Assembly (NCBI RefSeq): GCF_039954625.1
Contig: NZ_CP157199.1
Span: forward strand, 62,001-126,000
DNA from: Pontimicrobium sp. SW4
GTDB taxonomy: Bacteria > Bacteroidota > Bacteroidia > Flavobacteriales > Flavobacteriaceae
Length of the DNA: 64,000 nucleotides
Direction: 5' to 3'
The notes below the pieces were generated by a model that was given only the letters and a program-made list of their open reading frames with translations, ran no database searches and was not told the origin of the DNA. The position numbers and the translations under genes were made by a program. Positions 61,813 through 64,000 of this stretch are shown in pieces (the first letter of the stretch is position 1; each line of letters opens with the position of its first letter).

Positions 61813-62166
61813 ATGAACACATTATTAGAAAAAATTAGTAGAATTAATGACATGATTCTTCAAGGAAAAGCCTTAGAAGCTTTTGATCAATTCTATCATG
61901 ACGATGTCATAATGCAAGAAAATGATAATCCAATTATCGAAGGAAAAGCAGCCAATAGACAACGTGAAGAAGATTTTTTTGGAGCAATTACAGAATTTAG
62001 AGGTGCTCAACCTTTAAAAGTAACTATTGGAGAAAACACAACAATGGTAGAATGGCACTTTGACTACACTCACAAAGATTGGGGAGTTAAAAATTACACG
62101 CAAGTTGCAGTACAAGACTGGAAAGACGGAAAAATAATTAAGGAAAAATTTTACTATGGAGCATAA
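61813..62166 (+). CDS. SnoaL/NTF2-like protein
   Basis: The protein is 117 residues from ATG 61813 (MNTLLEKISRINDMILQGK); an ATG nine codons upstream is possible. The NTF2-like fold features FYHDDVIMQENDNPIIEGK and VEWHFDYTHKDWG are seen. Such proteins bind or isomerise small molecules. It is cytoplasmic, 15 bases before the YceI gene and downstream of a Crp/Fnr regulator. Confidence 0.78.
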   Translation: MNTLLEKISRINDMILQGKALEAFDQFYHDDVIMQENDNPIIEGKAANRQREEDFFGAITEFRGAQPLKVTIGENTTMVEWHFDYTHKDWGVKNYTQVAVQDWKDGKIIKEKFYYGA

Positions 62167-62181
62167 TTTAAAATAATAAAA

Positions 62182-62760
62182 ATGAAAAATTCAATTAAAA
62201 ATTTAGCAGCTATTGCGATTGTTGCTTTTATGACATTTTCTTTTACGTCAGTAGAAGGAGATAGAAAAGAAATAAAAACAGAAAACAGTAAAGTAGTATG
62301 GAAAGGATATAAAGTTACTGGGTCTCATCAAGGTGTAATTTCCATTGAATCTGGACAACTAACCTTTAATGAAGATAAACTAACTGGTGGTGATTTTACT
62401 ATAGATATGTCTACGATCGCAAATACAGATTTAGAAGGTGAATACAAAAAAAAATTAGAGGGTCATTTAAAATCTGATGATTTCTTTGGAATAAATAATT
62501 TTCCGACAGCGACTCTAGTTTTTACCAAAGTTAAATCAACTGGGAAAAACTCCTATGAAGTGACAGGAGACATAACTATTAAAGGAAAAACAGATACAGT
62601 TACTTTTGATATTTCTATTTATGGAAACAAAGCAAATGCATCGCTAAAAATTGATAGGACAAAATTCGATGTAAGATATGGTTCAACAAGTTTCTTTGAT
62701 GGATTAAAAGACAAAGCCATTTACGATGATTTTGACCTCGTTGCAGATTTAGAATTTTAA
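62182..62760 (+). CDS. YceI-family periplasmic lipid-binding protein
   Basis: The 192-residue protein has a signal peptide (about 1-25, ending TFSFTSVEG) and the YceI beta-barrel pattern: VVWKGYKVTGSHQGVISI, GGDFTIDMSTIANTDLEG, HLKSDDFFGINNFPTATLVF and SLKIDRTKFDVRYG. YceI proteins bind isoprenoid quinones or similar lipids. It is co-transcribed with the SnoaL-like gene and is the last gene before the right direct repeat. Confidence 0.9.
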   Translation: MKNSIKNLAAIAIVAFMTFSFTSVEGDRKEIKTENSKVVWKGYKVTGSHQGVISIESGQLTFNEDKLTGGDFTIDMSTIANTDLEGEYKKKLEGHLKSDDFFGINNFPTATLVFTKVKSTGKNSYEVTGDITIKGKTDTVTFDISIYGNKANASLKIDRTKFDVRYGSTSFFDGLKDKAIYDDFDLVADLEF

Positions 62761-62805
62761 TACAAACCTTGTATAATCAAATATATAACAAAAATATAAA
62801 GCCTT

Positions 62806-62957
62806 GTCCAGACCGCAAGATTACTAAAAGCCTTAACCTAGTTGAGGCTTTTTTTAGCAATTAAAAGTAGTTGTGTTGTGTCACAGAGATGTGGCAAGTA
62901 GTCTGGAAACAGACCTTTGAGAAGCTTTTCCTTTATTGGAGAGGCTTTTTTGTTTTT
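62806..62957 (+). repeat. Direct repeat (att-like), right copy
   Basis: 152 bp matching 44795-44945, beginning with the last 10 bases of tRNA-Asp (GTCCAGACCG) but with no tRNA 5' part. One substitution (G to A) breaks the outer stem of the first terminator hairpin, and one extra A is present, while the last 120 bases are identical. The second hairpin with T-tract (62922-62957) is intact. Confidence 0.9.
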
Positions 62958-63006
62958 GTGAGGGTTAAAATTTAGACAGTACCAGAGTACAGCTTTTTAT
63001 AAAACT

Positions 63007-63765
63007 TTAATCTTGTTTCTTGCTAAAAGCTTCTACAAACCGTTTTGCCTTACTATTGTTGTCATTATATTCTAAGGTTTTTTTAAAATTATTAAAAGCC
63101 TGTAAGCTATCGCCTTTTGCCAAATAAGCATCTGCTAAACTATCATACACATTAGCGCTTTCAGGAAATAAAACGACATTCATTTTAAAAACTTCAACAG
63201 CATTTTCATAGTCTTTGTCACGCAATAATTTATATCCAAGACTATTGAAATTGCCTTCATCTATTAAAGTACTTGTTGAATCTTGTTCTTTAATCTCTAA
63301 ATAACCAGTTAGGGCTTCTTTGTAATTACCATTTTTTAAATGCATACTTGGTGTTTTGTATGTGTCATCAACTTTTAAATAGTCATAAGAAATGACATCC
63401 TCATTCTCTTCAGATATTACAGATAAATAACGCTCTTTTGTTTCTGGATGCTGAACAAAATGAAGCTTCTTATATATATCTGCTATAAAAAATGTGTTGT
63501 TATCTAAAACTACTGGTTCAATTATTTTGTATTCTCCCCAGTTTAAAAATAGTTTTTTGTTTTCATAAAAAACATCAATAACATTCTCTTGATTATATAA
63601 ATAGCGTCCAGAAGTTTGCTCCATATACTCTGCAGAATAATCTATGTTTTTAGAACAGCTTGAAACAAAAGCTATGGTAAATAATACCAAGAATGATGTT
63701 TTAGTAATAGTTATAATACTTTTATTGCTACTTTGGAGTTTATGATTTTTCTTTAAAAAGTTCAT
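63007..63765 (-). CDS. TPR-containing lipoprotein
   Basis: The 252-residue protein has a long N terminus before a lipobox (AFVSSC, about residue 37). The middle (SGRYLYNQENVIDVFYENKK) resembles the small beta domain found at the C termini of flavobacterial serine hydrolases. The last 100 residues hold TPR units (EAVEVFK-type NAVEVFKMNVVLFPESANVY, ADAYLAKGDSLQAFNNFKKT) close to the tail of the hydrolase at 57763. It looks like the accessory half of such a hydrolase. It lies outside the repeat-bounded segment. Confidence 0.75.
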   Translation of the reverse strand: MNFLKKNHKLQSSNKSIITITKTSFLVLFTIAFVSSCSKNIDYSAEYMEQTSGRYLYNQENVIDVFYENKKLFLNWGEYKIIEPVVLDNNTFFIADIYKKLHFVQHPETKERYLSVISEENEDVISYDYLKVDDTYKTPSMHLKNGNYKEALTGYLEIKEQDSTSTLIDEGNFNSLGYKLLRDKDYENAVEVFKMNVVLFPESANVYDSLADAYLAKGDSLQAFNNFKKTLEYNDNNSKAKRFVEAFSKKQD

Positions 63766-64000
63766 TTTAGTTTAGATTGATTAGATAAAATATAAGCAAA
63801 AAAGACTCATTATTAATGAGACGATTTTTTTTATTATCTGTTACTATTTTATTAGTAAAGTAAGTTATTTTTTTTACGTCATCTAAATTTTTTAAACAAG
63901 TGTGATATTAGAAAGTTATGAATGTAAATAATTGATAAATAGTTTTTTTAAAAATAATTTTATTTGTTGGAAAAGCTTTTTATTTTAATAATAAAAATTT
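63766..64000. other. Non-coding A/T-rich end of window
   Basis: No ORF on either strand. One hairpin CTCATT-ATT-AATGAG (63806-63820) with T-runs on both sides lies upstream of the TPR lipoprotein gene; it may terminate transcription coming from the right on the minus strand. No clear TAnnTTTG box was found for the TPR gene. Confidence 0.5.

Larger units (their letters stand above)
44795..62957. mobile_element. Candidate 18-kb genomic island at the tRNA-Asp 3' end
   Basis: The segment is bounded by the two near-identical direct repeats, the left one containing the tRNA 3' end, which is the classical arrangement of att sites for tRNA-targeted elements. The content is accessory (AraC regulators, secreted hydrolases, GNAT, NTF2-like and YceI proteins, a truncated gene, an attC-like fold), whereas the left flank is core. 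No integrase, transfer or replication gene is present, so it would be a decayed or passively mobilised element, or the result of recombination between repeats. Confidence 0.5.

Noticed and set aside
44946..62805. Prophage or conjugative element
   Set aside because: No integrase, capsid, portal, relaxase, mating-pair or replication gene was seen; only the flanking repeats suggest mobility.

Overview
The window is chromosomal DNA of a member of the Flavobacteriaceae (phylum Bacteroidota). The evidence is low G+C, Bacteroidota promoters (TAnnTTTG at -7, TTTG about 19 nt upstream) instead of strong Shine-Dalgarno sites, type IX secretion (T9SS) C-terminal sorting domains, Bacteroidota-only families (DUF4271, DUF4296), a DnaE with a fused N-terminal proofreading exonuclease, and flavobacterial gene orders such as hemD-DUF4271 and dihydroorotase-DUF4296-epimerase-tyrS. 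The genus cannot be named from this sequence alone.

Positions 1-44650 are mostly core genome. A partial EamA transporter, a DinB-like protein and an HxlR regulator are followed by leuS, which carries two in-frame copies of a dispersed repeat. Next come a YugP-type protease, an Lrp regulator beside a saccharopine dehydrogenase, pckA, hemD, and the block GT2-pyrC-DUF4296-epimerase-tyrS. Then follow a LuxE-like acyltransferase, two T9SS-sorted proteins, a PhoB/PhoR-type two-component pair, trmB, an Fe-S/electron-transfer block (Mrp, NifU, flavin reductase, ferredoxin), gcdH, a Rieske oxygenase, a permease with a guanidine-modifying enzyme, trmN6, rimM-rpsP, dnaE, an ArsR/SRPBCC pair, trxA, an M1 aminopeptidase and a DUF58 protein. 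Saccharopine dehydrogenase and glutaryl-CoA dehydrogenase together suggest lysine catabolism.

At 44731 there is a tRNA-Asp(GUC). The last 10 nt of this tRNA plus about 140 nt of downstream terminator sequence (44795-44945) recur as a direct repeat at 62806-62957. The two copies bracket about 18 kb of accessory genes, the layout expected of a genomic island at a tRNA 3' end. No integrase is visible. The cargo is two AraC regulators, a secreted isochorismatase-like hydrolase with an AhpD-like protein and a thioredoxin, an operon of small membrane and redox proteins, secreted serine and alpha/beta hydrolases (one with a metal-binding motif), NTF2-like proteins, a GNAT, and a Crp/Fnr-SnoaL-YceI group.

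The most notable new signal is regulatory. Three promoters in the island carry paired direct repeats of CTTTTMGAACAAA with starts exactly 21 bp apart and a -7 position exactly 33 nt after the second repeat, and an AraC gene lies just before the first. A second, different 32-nt element is shared at fixed spacing by two promoters around the other AraC gene. An attC-like fold and a truncated esterase inside the island point to past recombination. No CRISPR array, insertion sequence or rRNA was seen, and there is no gene-free stretch longer than 300 bases.
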